A stretch of 64,000 nucleotides of DNA from Amylostereum areolatum (taxonomy: Eukaryota > Basidiomycota > Agaricomycetes > Russulales > Stereaceae), in assembly GCA_012932865.1 (NCBI GenBank), contig SAXG01000001.1, forward strand, positions 2,655,693 through 2,719,692, written 5' to 3'. The first letter of the stretch is position 1; every line of letters begins with the position of its first letter. Below, in pieces: positions 21,447-33,534 of the stretch. Below the pieces are notes generated by a model. The model made no database searches and was not told the DNA's origin. It saw only the letters and a program-made list of their open reading frames with translations. A program made the translations under genes and the position numbers.

Positions 21447-21903
21447 GGTGTGAAGGGCAATGGGCGACACTCGACGCGCTGTCGAGATACGTCGCGGTCG
21501 TCGATGCTGACGACGATGAGCGTAGTTGCAGAGTTACCGAGTAGACGCTGTCAGACTACAGCTTCAGCTACGGGGCACAGTTGGCGGGAGGCGCGTACCA
21601 GGTAGACGCTGATTATGGAAGTTAGGTCTCACGATCATGTGCATTCACCGAGTTTTCCTGACATTGCGACAATATGACATTCTCACCCCTTCGCTCTCCC
21701 CCCTAAATCAGCTCTTACCATCTGCTTACCATCGCTGCGGTCCTGCTCATCCTACGGTTCGTTTAGAAACGGTTCCACTCTAGGAGTGATTGCAGATGAT
21801 TTTCCAAAGTCTTCCAACCTCTCGATGGACTGCCCAGTACGCACGAGGACCGTTCACAATAATGGTGGCAAAATGCCCTCCAGTCGATTATGGACTTGCA
21901 ATG

Positions 21904-21910
21904 TATAAAA
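21904..21910 (+). promoter_or_regulatory. TATA box upstream of small candidate gene
   Basis: TATAAAA lies 57 bases before the ATG at 21967, which itself sits in the strong initiation context CCACCATGG. Confidence 0.5.
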
Positions 21911-21966
21911 GGGAACTTCTGGGCCCTGCCCCTTTATCATTTTACTCTGTCGAGCTGAACCCCACC

Positions 21967-22320
21967 ATGGAGACACCCACTACTTTCTTTGCACTTTTCG
22001 ACAGCTACACCAAAGCCGTCAACGATATCAACAGTCGCACCGACGCAGCCATCCACCCGGGGTACGGCAGGATTACGTCTTTCCATCGCATTCTCGAGGG
22101 GATCGAAGCGCGGTATGCGAAGAGTGCTGAAATGAGCCACATGCTGCCAGGACATCCCATGCCGAGCAGTTATCGTCGATTTCTCTTTGTGAGCGGTAAT
22201 AAACACCAAACATTATTGCGCCCCGATGCTCTCCAAATTTTCCTTGTCCCTCACCTCCCATACATCTCCAGCCTCTCCCCTCCCCACCTTCCTCTCCCAT
22301 GCTTTTTCCGCCATTCGTAA
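21967..22320 (+). CDS. Candidate small protein of unknown function
   Basis: The open frame of 117 residues begins METPTTFFALFDSYTKAVND. A TATA box 57 bases upstream and an excellent start context support it. The first 75 residues look protein-like (GYGRITSFHRILEGIEARYA; LPGHPMPSSYRRF), but the tail is of low quality and runs into the 3' end of the opposite-strand permease, so an earlier splice (GTGAGC at about 22190) or stop may be the real end. The family is not recognised. Confidence 0.45.
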   Translation: METPTTFFALFDSYTKAVNDINSRTDAAIHPGYGRITSFHRILEGIEARYAKSAEMSHMLPGHPMPSSYRRFLFVSGNKHQTLLRPDALQIFLVPHLPYISSLSPPHLPLPCFFRHS

Positions 22321-24392
22321 GGGAACATACAACCCCGCCGCGACGACGAACCCCGTAAACATGCTGATATCTCCTGTGCCCGCCTTGGCCACCGGTCCCG
22401 TATACCACACTTGCGACATACACGGCACGATGATGCCGATAGAGCACACAAATGCGACCACAGCGGCGAGACCGAGCGGGAGTCTGCGCGCGTCGTTCCA
22501 ATGCGCAGTGTTATAACTCCCCCATCGGCTGCGTCGGACGATGGTGTGGTCGGCCATGATGATTGCAGCGTAGGACGAGCTCCAGTAACCGATGATGCCT
22601 AGCGCAAACGCGCGTATATGTCATCTGAGAAGTTGGGCCGGATACGGGAAATCGGACGTGCTCACTGAGTATGTTTGTAAAGGTAGAATAGAACCGCGTC
22701 GCTCCGACGATGCCCACTGGGATTAACCTATACCCCCCTTCATCAGCAAACCCCCCTGCAAACTCACGAAAAAAAATGAATACGCACACGGCCGTGGCGA
22801 TGAATCCGTACAGATACCGTGGCACACGTGCAAGCCAAGGCGACACGGTCATCAGACTCGTCCCAAACGAGTACATCGTTGGCGCGACCGCGCTTGGGAT
22901 CGTGAGCGCGACAAGCGCGGTGAGAAACTTTCCAAACCCACCCGCGCGGAACAGAATCGCGCCAAAGAGCCCCCCGACATCATTTCCGTTGCCTAGGGCG
23001 ACCTGCCACTTGGGAACGGCAGTCGCGCCAGCAGAAAACGCTGCTCCTATCATGTGGCCCGGCATCTGCAAGGACGGTGAGCGAAAGTAGCGCTACGTCG
23101 AGGGGAGGAGGGGGCCGTACACTGCCGACGATAAACCCAAGATAGACATAAAGGAATACTCGCCAGCTATACAATAGGGCACGATCAGTGCGTGTGACGG
23201 ACGCGAACAGTGAGAGATTTGTAGGCTGACGCGGATTTGGGCGAATGGTGTACGCCATAGTCGGGGGTCATCGTGCACCAGCTCAGCACGCTAACGAACA
23301 CGATCGAACCGTAGGTCAGCACCGAAGCCGCAGTCGCGGGCGGCACTGGTGGCAGATTTCGTATATCCTTCGCGCCGACGCCTAGCATCACGAGGAACGC
23401 GACGAGATTGGGGATCCATGCTACGCTTTCGTATCTGCCTCCACACCCAAATTTAGGAAAAGACGGGGTGGGATAATGAAGGGTTTACAAGTGAAGGACC
23501 CTATATCCAAGGAACGAGACCGCAAGGGAGATGACCGCGATGATAACGATGCCGAGGGTCGCATTGAGGTGGCTGGAGACGGCGGCGAGGGTCTGACCTC
23601 CGACGATAGTGTTTATGATGAGGAAGCCTTGAAGAGAAAATACGTTGAGGATACTTGGAATCATGGCTCCGTAAAACCTGCCACTTTCCCTTTAGCGCCT
23701 GCTTAGCTTCCAAAGGAAAATAGGAAGCCTACCCCCACGAGTAGCGGGCTTGAACCATCGCACGCGTCCCCAGCTTTGGCCCAAAGGTGGCGCTTCAGGT
23801 CAAGGTTAGAGTTCTGACGATGCGATAGGAAAGTGAACGTACAAGTAAGCGGGAATCGCGCACGTTCTGTCATAGAATAACATCAGGTGAGTGAACGGGT
23901 GATCAGAGAAGGTTCAACCATACATCAAGTCTGCGACCAAGATGATGAGGAGCGAATCTCGCAATCCAAGGCCATAGAAAACGGGGCCGACAGTGCCGGT
24001 GCTAAACCTGCGTGGTTGAAAACTTTGTGAGAATTTACCATCACAAGATATTTCACCCACGTCAACACACTAAAGTTCGCCGAAAGCCAGACCAAAAACA
24101 TCTGATACAGCCTTTGGTCTGTACGTTCCTCCTCTGGAACCGGATCGATCCTGATGATGACGACGATGTATGACAGGGTCGTTATTTAAAAGACTCGAGA
24201 TGATGCGACGCACCCATGGACCTCCACTCCCCAGCTCTTCAAAACATTCGTGACCTTCTGAAGACGGGTCTGCTTCGGTCCGAAACCATCGACTGAATCG
24301 CTCGCCAAAGTCCCCTGGAGATCTGGCACTTCCACGAACCCAGCCTCGATCTCCTTCGGATCCTTTTCCTCCAACGTGTTCGCGGGGGACAT
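22213..24392 (-). CDS. NCS1-family nucleobase permease (purine/cytosine type)
   Basis: The gene starts at the ATG at 24392 (MSPANTLEEKDPKEIEAGF) and ends at 22213 after about ten short introns. The hydrophobic exons give a twelve-helix transporter with the NCS1 hallmarks: the N-terminal FLVWLSANFSVLTFSTGTVG, the helix-3 region ARYSWGFYGA, and a C-terminal ASYAAIIMADHTIVRRSRW. The cytosolic N-terminus is hydrophilic. Fungal relatives (Fcy2 type) import adenine, guanine, hypoxanthine and cytosine with protons across the plasma membrane. The exact substrate cannot be read from sequence. The small plus-strand candidate gene overlaps its 3' end. Confidence 0.87.
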
Positions 24393-24903
24393 CAAGCTTC
24401 AAGAGTCGAGGTCGCGGAGAAGGAAACGAAGGGATCAAAGGACGTGGGGTGCCAGGTCGGCCGTTATCCGCGCGCCAACTCATGGCGATGGTTTTTATAG
24501 ACCATGCTCAGTAACGCGCGCCCATCTCATCCCGGAACGTGGGGTGGGATTTTGAGGAGTACTTGGTGTGGACCAAGGAGATAACCTCAGATAAGGGTCA
24601 GGTTCATCCGTGCGCTTCTCGAAGAACGGGAAAGCAACTGCGCTTTTGGATGTAGATGATGGGTGTTGATAAGTAATATGGTTGAGCACAGGGCCCTATC
24701 TCGGGCGAAAATTGAAAAGGAAGGGGGAAGAAGGTCAGGCTCACAGATACTAGCGGGGTAGGTAGACAGATAGCAGTGTACATACGACAAGGCTAGTCCA
24801 CACAATCCAGAAACCGTGCTAGCGAGCACCATGCTGTCATCAAGGTCATATTGAAGCAGAGCTGTATGGATACATGACAGGTATACGTGAAACGACAGCG
24901 CCA
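24393..24903. other. Intergenic, no supported gene
   Basis: About 500 bases upstream of the permease start. Expected to carry its promoter; no gene seen. Confidence 0.5.
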
Positions 24904-25371
24904 TCATCGACTATACCAGAAAGCAGGTCATCAGTGAACGGCCAGACGCCTGAGGGGGGGAAGCACGTACAGCATTGACAGGGTGACGTCCCCATGCACC
25001 GACGCCCGAACTTGTATATCGACATCCAAGTTCAAATCCAGGCGAAGCTTGAGCGGATCGTCTTCTTTCTCCCCACCCTGCGCCACTTCCCCTTGCTGCT
25101 GCTGTGACTGCCTGCGATCGACCTCACGCGCACCGTCGGGTTCGGCGAGTTGTCGATCCATGTCTTCGCCATGCCGCGGGACGTTGTTGGTTCGACGGGG
25201 CTTGCGGTTACGCTGGGGCTGGATGGGAGGGTCGAGGTCCTCCGCGTCCGAATGAGACAGGTCGGAGAGGCTCGGTGAAGGAGAGACGGAGCGCTCGTGC
25301 GGTAAATTGCGCTCTATGTCAGGTTGGGTGACTGGGGAGGATGGACGGGAGCGGGAGTTGGACGCGGACAT
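24904..25371 (-). CDS. Small conserved fungal protein with LNLDVDIQVRASVHGDVTLS motif
   Basis: Two exons: 25371-24971 and a seven-base last exon 24910-24904, joined over a 60-base intron (GTACGT...TATAG), for 135 residues. The N-terminal two thirds are Ser/Pro/Arg-rich and disordered. The C-terminus carries LDLNLDVDIQVRASVHGDVT, a block I recall as shared by small proteins across ascomycetes and basidiomycetes that usually end just after a TLSLL-like motif, as here (TLSMLR). Function is unknown. The tiny last exon is needed to end the protein at the normal family point. Confidence 0.7.
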
Positions 25372-26324
25372 GAAGTCGGTGGATATGATATCAAAGGAGC
25401 CGAGGCTATCGAGAGCAGGAGAACGTAAAAATGTTGTTCAGATGAGAAAGAAAGTTGATGCAACGCACCAGCCGTCGAACTCGAAGATACATATTTTTAT
25501 GGACCCAAACCCGTGAAAGGAGCCACTTGGGGGCGCCAGTGTAGTCATAGATGTGTTCATTGACCGCGGCAGTCCCCACTGGAGCCAAACGTGCACCGTT
25601 CTGGGATACATTGGGTGGTGCAGTTGGGTTGCGTTATTGATCTGTCAAGGACGGTGGCCAGCTTGTGACATCATCGCGCAGGATTCTGAAGTCGAAGAGG
25701 CCATTTTCTGGATAGATTTCTCTAGTTGACGTCCGGGCGGGAAGAAGGAAATATGTAAGTATGTTGGAAAGAGGTGCCGTGGGTAATCGAAAAGGTGGTG
25801 GTCTGAATTGAAGGCTTGAAGCTCGAAAGGAAATGGCCTGGAGAACTCCCCGCACCGACGACACCGCCACTGAGCGTACTGAGCGCTGCCCTGAGCGCCA
25901 CTGGTCCCGACGACCGACGACGAGTCGACGTCGACTCGGAATGTCTTCCTCTGGTTCTACTCACCTGTATCCTTGCTTGAAGCTCTGACGGCTTTGTTTC
26001 TATTGAAACCTGCTGGAGCCTGGGATACTGTATTGAGGTCGAATCCGCTGGAGTTCCACTGGCATCTTGACAGAACCCAAACGCAACTCTCTTCTCTCAG
26101 AGCTAAGACTCAGACTCCCTTTACCCTTTTCATCCACACGCTCGCACAAGGGCTCCCCACGTTCACTCTCCATAGCATAGAAAAGAGTGCCATCGAGGTG
26201 ACATCATCTACGTCTTGCCCCTGTGCATAAATAGACCCTTAAAGGTGAGTTCTCCCATAAGTAGTGCACTTTCCTTCGCCCACTATTCATATATATCATC
26301 CCGTACACTGCGCTGACCCTCATC
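25372..26324. other. Divergent intergenic region
   Basis: About 950 bases between the minus-strand small protein and the plus-strand DUF6987-like gene. CATAAATAG at about 26225 may be the TATA region of the latter. No coding frame is supported. Confidence 0.45.
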
Positions 26325-27351
26325 ATGGCCGATGTCCACGCTCCGCAACAACAGGAGCAAGACACCTTGAGTCAGGCCAGCTCCGATGCGCCGCGCAACG
26401 AAGAAGAGCGTAAGGCCGACGACGCGTTGGCCGAACGCCTTTCTTCCATCATCGAGGACGCCAACTCGCGCATGCTGCCACTGACTCGTATGATCCTCCA
26501 GGTATGTACTTATATGCATCTGTTTGATCACGTCACCCTGTTTTCATAGTCTGACATCCGTGCAGCATATCGAGGGCTTCGAGTCGCGCAAGGAGGAGGA
26601 AAGGAACGAGGACGAGCTCGTCAAGGCCGTCAAACCTCTCTTGGAACAGGCCGAGAAGATCCTCAATGAGGCTAATGGTATGGTCCAAGGTGGCGACCCG
26701 GACAATCGTCTCACGAACCGTGCTAAACGACACGCGGTATATCCACGGGTGTCGACTCTTCACCCCTTATGGGATCGCTGACGTTTCTTCAGGCTGATTT
26801 CAAGGCCACTCCGAACGAGCAGCGTCTAGCGCAGGCCCTGAAAGTGGTGCGTGCTCTTGACTTCGTTCGTCTCTATCAAGGAGTGAACGCCATGCGTCGC
26901 AGTTGCTCGAAGACGTAGGCGGCACAATCGAATGGGCGAAAAACAAGCTCAACAGTTTCCCAAAGGCGAAGCTCGGTCCGCTCCTCGATGCTCTCGGTCG
27001 TAAGCCCAACATCGCTATTTTTTCGGCTGGTCTGACGACGCTCTGTAGAGCCGCTCACTCAGATCGTCAGCGGCGTGGGCCTATTGCTTGCGGGCGTGCT
27101 GAATTTGCTTGGGAAGCTTGTGAGTGACCAGCTTTTATTTATTACATTCGCAAACATTGATATATCATGGGGATTTTTGTAGCTCAGTGGCCTCGGCGTG
27201 GATAGCTTGCTCAAAGGCATCGTCGCTACCACCGTGGGTTATGATTCCCTTTCTCTGGCTAAAATATGGCTCAATTGCGATTTCGAATCAGGGTATCGAC
27301 AAGATCTACACAAGTCTTGGGCTTGGAAAGTGGCTGAACACGAAGAAGTGA
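26325..27351 (+). CDS. DUF6987-like fungal protein
   Basis: Seven exons fit in phase: 26325-26501, 26566-26736, 26793-26846, 26903-26996, 27049-27119, 27183-27233 and 27292-27351, coding 225 residues. The N-terminus is hydrophilic and helical (NEEERKADDALAERLSSIIE). The C-terminal half reads PLTQIVSGVGLLLAGVLNLL then a Leu/Gly-rich stretch (SGLGVDSLLKGIVATTG) and GLGKWL. That is the pattern I recall for fungal DUF6987 proteins, possibly a membrane-associated hairpin. Function is unknown. All introns are 53-66 bases. Confidence 0.8.
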
Positions 27352-27479
27352 ACATCCTTGTTCTTAAGAGTACGGAGAAACTGTAAGGCGCTTGTTGTGT
27401 ATGAGATGGATTGTGTACTTCTACCACAGACTCCGTACGTTTTTTGCTCTAGTAGTAGTCGCTATCAGCTCCTGTGCGC

Positions 27480-27527
27480 TTTCGATACATTGACGGATGA
27501 TTATTTCGATACATTGACGGATGATTA
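27480..27527. repeat. Perfect 24-bp tandem duplication
   Basis: TTTCGATACATTGACGGATG plus ATTA occurs twice in a row (27480-27503 and 27504-27527), 130 bases after the DUF6987-like stop codon. Confidence 0.95.
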
Positions 27528-27965
27528 ATGAAACTGTATAAGAGGAGGGGGGAGGGGGGTCACATGACTGAAGCACAGCGAATTTCGAAAGCAGTCTTGC
27601 CAAAAGTTTGAAGTTGCATTTCATCTCAGGTTCACCCTTCCCCGTACTGCTCTCCAGACTCCAGCTAAGAATGCACCACGCTCCTCTGTCTGCTGAAATG
27701 CTGAGAGAAAGCACAGGATGATCCTTGCTTTCGTGTAAACCCGGAATGCTGACTTGCTTCCGGCGTGACCCATAGTCGGGACTCGGTATCCGCAGGTTTT
27801 AAATTTAAAAAGCCGCGGTTTCGGCAGGTTATCGACGCACACCGACATCCCCCGCCGAATCCATCTCATCGTCATCGTACGCCGGCTGTTTCGCTTTAGG
27901 CGGGTCAGTTTCCTCATAACGCTTCTGGATCTAGACAGATCCTCGGACCTCAGTACTCAGTTGCT
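27528..27965. other. Intergenic, no supported gene
   Basis: Nothing beyond short frames is seen. Likely promoter of the small CxxC protein gene. Confidence 0.5.
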
Positions 27966-28246
27966 ATGTTTGCCACGAACGAATCGATCCCCGTGGACAG
28001 CTGCAGGGCCGTCAAGTGCGGGAAGTGCGGGAAGACGACATGGATGGTGCGTGGTCGGTTTCTCGCCCGTAATGACCGTGCTGGCTGACAGGATCGTCGG
28101 GGCACAGGGTTGCGGACTGCATGTTGAATCGGTGCGTGCGCTGTTTACGATCGCTCTCCCGTCGCACCTTGCTCATGTTCGACCGTCCTTATGCAGGTTA
28201 TGAAGGATGTGAAGGATGAGGACAAGTGTCAGTGCCCGCGCGCTTA
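27966..28246 (+). CDS. 51-residue CxxC / GCGxH zinc-ribbon-like protein
   Basis: Three short exons fit in phase: 27966-28046, 28108-28131 and 28196-28246. The protein reads VKCGKCGKTTWM, then GCGLHVESV, and ends DKCQCPRA. A CxxC pair, a conserved TTW-x-GCGxH block and a final Cys pair suggest one small metal-binding fold. I recall short fungal proteins with the same CxKCxKxTWxGCGxH pattern; no function is known to me. The second exon is only 24 bases and introns are 61-64 bases, so ordinary ORF searches would miss this gene. Confidence 0.75.
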
Positions 28247-29150
28247 GAGCGAGATCTGCGTCGTCGTCGTCAGGAGGCGCGGGTCCAACGATTATAGGGG
28301 GTCGTCGCGCTCGGGCCATGCAGAGACTAGTTGAGCCATTGTATGATATGTACGTGTCTTCGAAGTTATTTCTCTCCGAGCATTGTCTCCGGGGTTTCAA
28401 GGGGTTTCTTTTCCCTCTCTCACCTCAGCGACAACGGTAATCCTCGCGGTACATGCTAGTTCATCATATATGTGCCTTCCGTGGACGATCGACCAGACTA
28501 GTAACCGAGGAACTTGGGTGCGATGATATTACTCCGAAGCAAAAGGGGAAGTAAACGCCTTTGTATGGGCTCCTTCCCCACGGTGTGGTGTGTGCTTATT
28601 CTATTCAGTTCTCAGGCGATTTTATGACTATGTCGTAGCTGTAGCTATTCGCGTCCACGACAACACTATAATGAGAACGCCACGCATTGCTCTAATCCCT
28701 ACGCATGTTCGACTCCGACCCGACAGCTGCAAAGTTCCGACCGTCTCGCCCCCCCGATACCCATTCTGTGAACCGACACTTCCTGTAAACGGCGGCCGAC
28801 GTGGGCCTCGATGAGCGTGAGGTTGCCTTGTTCTTCTTCGCTGATATTCTCTTTCGCCTCGCGCCTTCTAAGATGCTACTAGATCGGCGTGTAGGATATT
28901 TGACAGCTCCGGGCGACGTGCATCCATCAACTACGAGGATAGCATCCCTCCTGTCGAATACATCATGAGAAGGACGCCCGGCAGCGGAGCGCCTGTCTGT
29001 CACTCCCGCACGAGGGTATATTGAAGTGCGCATGTATGTGGGTGCACCCTTCGGCGCCCTCGCGCTCCGCGTTGTATATAAAGGGCGGGTATGCGATGGT
29101 GCTTTTTGCCTTCACTCTGCCCCCCTATCGTTCATGCACCCTCAGGAGAT
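28247..29150. other. Intergenic, no supported gene
   Basis: About 900 bases with only short frames. The last part holds the TATA box of the next gene. Confidence 0.45.
29075..29083 (+). promoter_or_regulatory. TATA box of the DUF6534-type gene
   Basis: TATATAAAG lies 68-76 bases before the ATG at 29151. Confidence 0.55.
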
Positions 29151-31129
29151 ATGACGCGCAATGTCTCCGTAGAGACCACGCTCGAGCCGCTCTTGATATG
29201 TGGTATTGTCTCAATGATGTACGTCCTTGTGGGTGTCGCTCGTTCGTAATCGTGGTTCTGACTGCATCGTCGTAGCCTGTACGGGGTGTTCGTTGCCCAG
29301 GTGTATCACTACTTCGTCGCTTATCCCGATGACAGGCCTCCAACGAAGGTCACGGTGTGTGCTCCACTGTAAATTATATGTATTGTGACCTCCATCTAAT
29401 GCCGGAGATCAAGGTATTATTCGTGCTCTTGGTGGGGCTTTCATCCTCTGAATGCGCGTCTGGACGCTCAAGGACGCGATAGATGGAGACTCTGCAACAA
29501 GCTCTCCTGGTGCATACTCTGTGGTTCTACCTTGTCGCCACGGACGCGAGCGAGATCTCATCCTCCACTGATGCAAATTGGTGCGTCATGCGCTGGTATA
29601 TCCGTGTTCCATCCATCCTTATCGGGACATCTGCAGGAGCTTCTTGGTGCGCCAGTACATCTCCTCGTCTTGGATCTCGGTTGAATGACGTGCGTGTGGG
29701 CGTGAGGTTTTTAGGGAAGGCTGATACCCACCGTGGGTGCCTCGAGTACCGTGTCGTCACTTGCATATGCTCACATACTATGGGACAGGAATTGGCCACC
29801 GTCACTGTAGAGTGGTGAGTGCTCTAGCCTCCTTCGTCTCTTGAGTGGGTGCTAAGCGGCGTCAGTTTCTTTGTCGGGAGATTGTGGTTGCGTACGTGCG
29901 CCCATTGACTTCTATTTCTGCCATTTGGTGGTTGACTGCGTCATCCACCAGTCAGCGACAGAAGGAAGATATATTTGCTTTTGGTGAGGTTTCTCTCTAC
30001 ATGCATCTCTCACTTGGCCCTAATCCACCTCAGCTCCTACCTGTTGCCATTGGTTTTGGTACGTTTCACCTAGCCGTCGTAGCGAAATTATGACCTATTA
30101 TGGCGTACAGGGCTAGGTATCGGTCAGTGCCACGGTTTCATCTTACCCTATCGTGCTAATCGTGCGGTCGACGTCGTTTTAGCCAACGTTGTTCACCTGT
30201 ACGAAGCTGCATCCCCACTCTTTTATCCCTGTCGTTGACCTAAGACACTAGTTTCCGATACCCTGCCTTTGGCGAGGCCAAAACGTCCACGGTGAGTCCC
30301 ATGTTTTGTCGTCGCTCCATGCTACTCATGTCACTGCCTGGGAGGAGCAGGTGTACATCATTGCTTGGACTGCAGCACGCACATTCGCCGACATTTCTAT
30401 TGCTCTGGCCACATGCTGCAAAGTGTACCGTTCGCGGCGCGGCGTCTCAGTACAGTGAGTTTGTCGTCGTTCAAACTCTGCAGTATATCAGCCATCATTG
30501 ATTGACGCGCTTCGGTGCAGGTTTCGATCCGTGTTAACAAGTGTCTTCTCTTTCACACTCACTACCGGACTGCTAACAAGGTCCGCTTGCTTTTCTTCCA
30601 CCTTCCGGATCCTTCTTGGTAGACTGACTATGTCAATACAGCCTTTTCGCACTGCTTGTTCTCGTCACGGTAAGATCGCTTGTCCTCCTCTCTACTTCTA
30701 CCGACTTCGCACCACGCAGTACCTTGTCAGCCCTTACGCGCTTGTATACGCCGGGATTTACACCATCTACGGAAAAAGCGCGTGCTTTATCATCATTTAC
30801 TTGGAGTCATTTGCTTAGCTTCAGCCTCCGGCCTTCAGTCTTCGCCAACTCCATGCTTGCATCGTACGTTATCCAGTTCCTTCCTTTCTCACCGTGGCAT
30901 CAACGTTTCTTCACATAGGCTCAACAACCGCCGTTCACTCCGCGCTCGCGCGCACCACGATGTTGACTTGGACAGCTTCAACGTCGCGAACATCTCAACC
31001 TCCGGTGATACCGGAACGGGGAGCGAAAGCGAGATGGGCTTCGTTCCGCATTTGCGTCGCGTTGAGGAAAGTCAAGGCAGCAGTAGCTCATCTGACCCGG
31101 AATCACAGGTACCACTCGTCTTCTACTAA
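29151..31129 (+). CDS. DUF6534-type multipass membrane protein, possibly decayed
   Basis: The start MTRNVSVETTLEPLLICGIV and its splice to LYGVFVAQVYHYFVAYPDDR match the N-terminus of the large Agaricomycete DUF6534 family (first two helices). Further exons give VLFVLL, ETLQQALLVHTLWFYLV, LPVAIGFGTFHLAVV, a SVFSFTLTTGLLT segment and LVYAGIYTIYGK, ending LNNRRSLRARAHHDVDLDSF and a Ser/Glu-rich tail. Members are seven-helix-like proteins of unknown role, often in many copies per genome. Between 29540 and 30500 exon junctions are hard to place and some expected residues are missing, so this copy may be divergent or a pseudogene. End coordinates are those of the last open frame. Confidence 0.6.
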
Positions 31130-32359
31130 TATACGCTCAAGCTACCATATCTGATGCGCATTCACAACATAGCTGCAGAAATTTCACCAAACCCCAGTCG
31201 ACTGTGCTCAGTTCCCAGCTGCAGCGCTAAGTACCACTGATCATTCCTACGCTGGTGCGGGCGGTTCCCCAGGCGAAAGAAGATTCCTGCCATCCTGGAC
31301 TTCCGTTCACGCGCCTCGATAGGCATTGGTCCTACTGATCCTGTAACACAAAGCCACACGGGACTTCTATCCCCCAGTAGGTCTTCCTTCAACACCAGTC
31401 GACGTACAATGATCTTACTCGGCGATTAGACGGGAACTGGCTGTTTGTACAGATGTACCTAATGCGTGCCTAGGTTTTCTTGATGCTCACATGACATTTC
31501 AATGCCGTGCATTCCCATCTCAGTTGCATTCATCGAACATTTACGCAAAAGCATGCCGCTTCCTGCACACTGTTATCATATCAAGTACTCTAGTTTCGAT
31601 CTTGGACTGAACAAAATGCACTTTCCAACTTACGAGCTGCGGTGTTTGGATCGCAGCGGAATTCTGCGGCGAACATCTGTATAAATCGGGTTGCTGCTCG
31701 CGGCCAGCTAGCTACCCCCGTCGAGATACGCCTGTCATACTGCACTACCTGATCAGCGCTTCAGCATCCGATCCCTACCTGAAATCAACTCTAACTCGAC
31801 GCTCGCTTTGTACGTCCTTCATCTTATTCCCTGGCATTTACTCAAACCACCTCTACGTCCCTGTAGAATCGACAAGCGCAGTTCGCTCTGTCACCACCGC
31901 ACGCGGTATCACGGAGTTCGCTTGGATTGCCTAAATCCCATGTTCATAAATAGGCTCATTGCACAGGAATTCCGACACGAAGGCACGAAGGAGCCAGCGC
32001 TTCACCCTGTCCCTGAAATACGGTATCTGGCGAACTTGAAGCGAAGCGGCGCGTCGGACCTGGAACTAGTCCACTGCGCCTATTCTGCCACACTGACTGA
32101 TGCATCGGAAATCATTGTAGCCACAGAATTTCCTTGGAAGACCCTAGAATTTCCGGACAATGATCCCGGGAACCTAACGTCGGCATTTACAAGTCGTTAT
32201 CCCCACGCCGGGTTGTGCATGTTTGCTGAATAGCCTTTCAATACAGGTACCGCGTCAAGCGTCAATGTGCTCTTCTACTTATGCATCGAAGCGAATGGGT
32301 TCGAAGGAACGCGCATCGATCGCTCGTTCAATAGATTCCTCAATTTATCGCACTCGTCT
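31130..32359. other. Intergenic, no supported gene
   Basis: About 1.2 kb. A plus-strand frame at 31808-32233 is open for 141 codons, but no domain or splice context supports it. Confidence 0.4.
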
Positions 32360-33534
32360 TCAGAAGGGTGAAAATGCGCCCTTTTTATACCTTTCTGAGA
32401 TGCTACTCGTCGTGCTCATGCTCCCGCTCCTCAGTGCGATGATCGACTGTCGAAGCCTTTGCAACCCAGCGTCAATACCACCTTCGAATTTCAAGGAAAG
32501 CAAATAAACGCACGTGATCTGCTCATAGCAGTAATCCCGCGTCTCCTGATACTTCTTCAGCCGGTGGCGCTTGTGCATGATAGTCAGCATCGCACAAGTT
32601 GCAGTCATCGCTGCACCAAAGCTCGGTTGTCAGCAATTCAGCTCTGGATACATAAGATCGGGCAAAGCTCACCCAGCACGATCGCTATCCCAGTGATCAC
32701 GAACTGCCAAGTCGCAACTTCAAACGGCTCGTCTGGCGACATAGCGCACAAGTCCTGCACGCAATTATACTATCCGAATGGCATCAGTATCCGCGTACTT
32801 CACCGGCTGCTGCTCGAGCAAGCGGACGTACCGATGCGCACTCGCGATGATACCGACACGTCTGCCCTACAATCCTAAGCGGCTCACACACGTTCGACTG
32901 GGTATCGCAGAAAAGGTGCGCGGTGAGGCAGTTATCCCGCGCAATCGCGTTTATGAACGCGACTTGGTTCTCCGGGAGGGTCGTCACGTAGTTCGTGAGC
33001 TCATACGTGCAAGCCTGGCCTTCAGTCACGTTAGCATACCTGTGCGTCCCAATTTTCGTCAGCTTCTATCATCGAGGATAACAATAACAGGGTCGAGGGA
33101 AGCACGTACATGCACATGGACTTTAAGCAGACCGCGCCATTCGCGTTGTGTCGATCCGCCAACCCCAGCGCAGGATTGGGCCACGCGCACTGCTCGTCCC
33201 TTCCAAACTGACACCCTTGTCCAACTGCCGCCCGCGCCCGACATCCATCCCCTGCATCCGGACAGAACATGCCATCGCCACATAGCGGGGGTGGCACCTC
33301 GTCGGATGCGTACCCAAACGCGAACGCGTCGCGGCGACAGACGCGTGGCACGCATGTGCCGTTGTTCAGAGCGGAAGAGCAAAATGTTTTGGGATCGCAG
33401 TCGCTGGTGGGCTTATACGTGATGGGGTCAAGCTTTTCGCGATCTGGCGAGCATGTTTGGTTGGCGGCAGTTGGACTGAGAGCCTGGACAGCGATGGCGG
33501 AGGTTAAGACGAGGATGAAAAGGAGTCGAAACAT
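32360..33534 (-). CDS. Cys-rich secreted/single-pass membrane protein, unknown function
   Basis: From the ATG at 33534 there is a signal peptide (MFRLLFILVLTSAIAVQALS). A Cys-rich extracellular region follows (SDCDPKTFCSSALNNGTCVP; PPPLCGDGMFCPDAGDGC; RDNCLTAHLFCDTQSNVCEP), then one membrane helix (WQFVITGIAIVL), a cytosolic HKRHRLKKYQETRDYCYEQI stretch and a short tail. Splices restore frame at about 33110 (KSMC to MYANVTEG), 32835 (CAS to YNCVQDLC) and 32675. This architecture matches a widespread Agaricomycete family that I recognise only as uncharacterised. Two N-glycosylation sequons (NQT, NGT) occur near the N-terminus. It is probably a cell-surface protein. Confidence 0.8.

Noticed and set aside
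24931..24970. Alternative C-terminus of the small protein using a 21-base intron (ending RLAVH)
   Set aside because: An intron of 21 bases is too short for this genome; the 60-base intron gives the usual family ending.
31808..32233. 141-codon plus-strand frame
   Set aside because: No start context, domain or splice evidence; left as intergenic.
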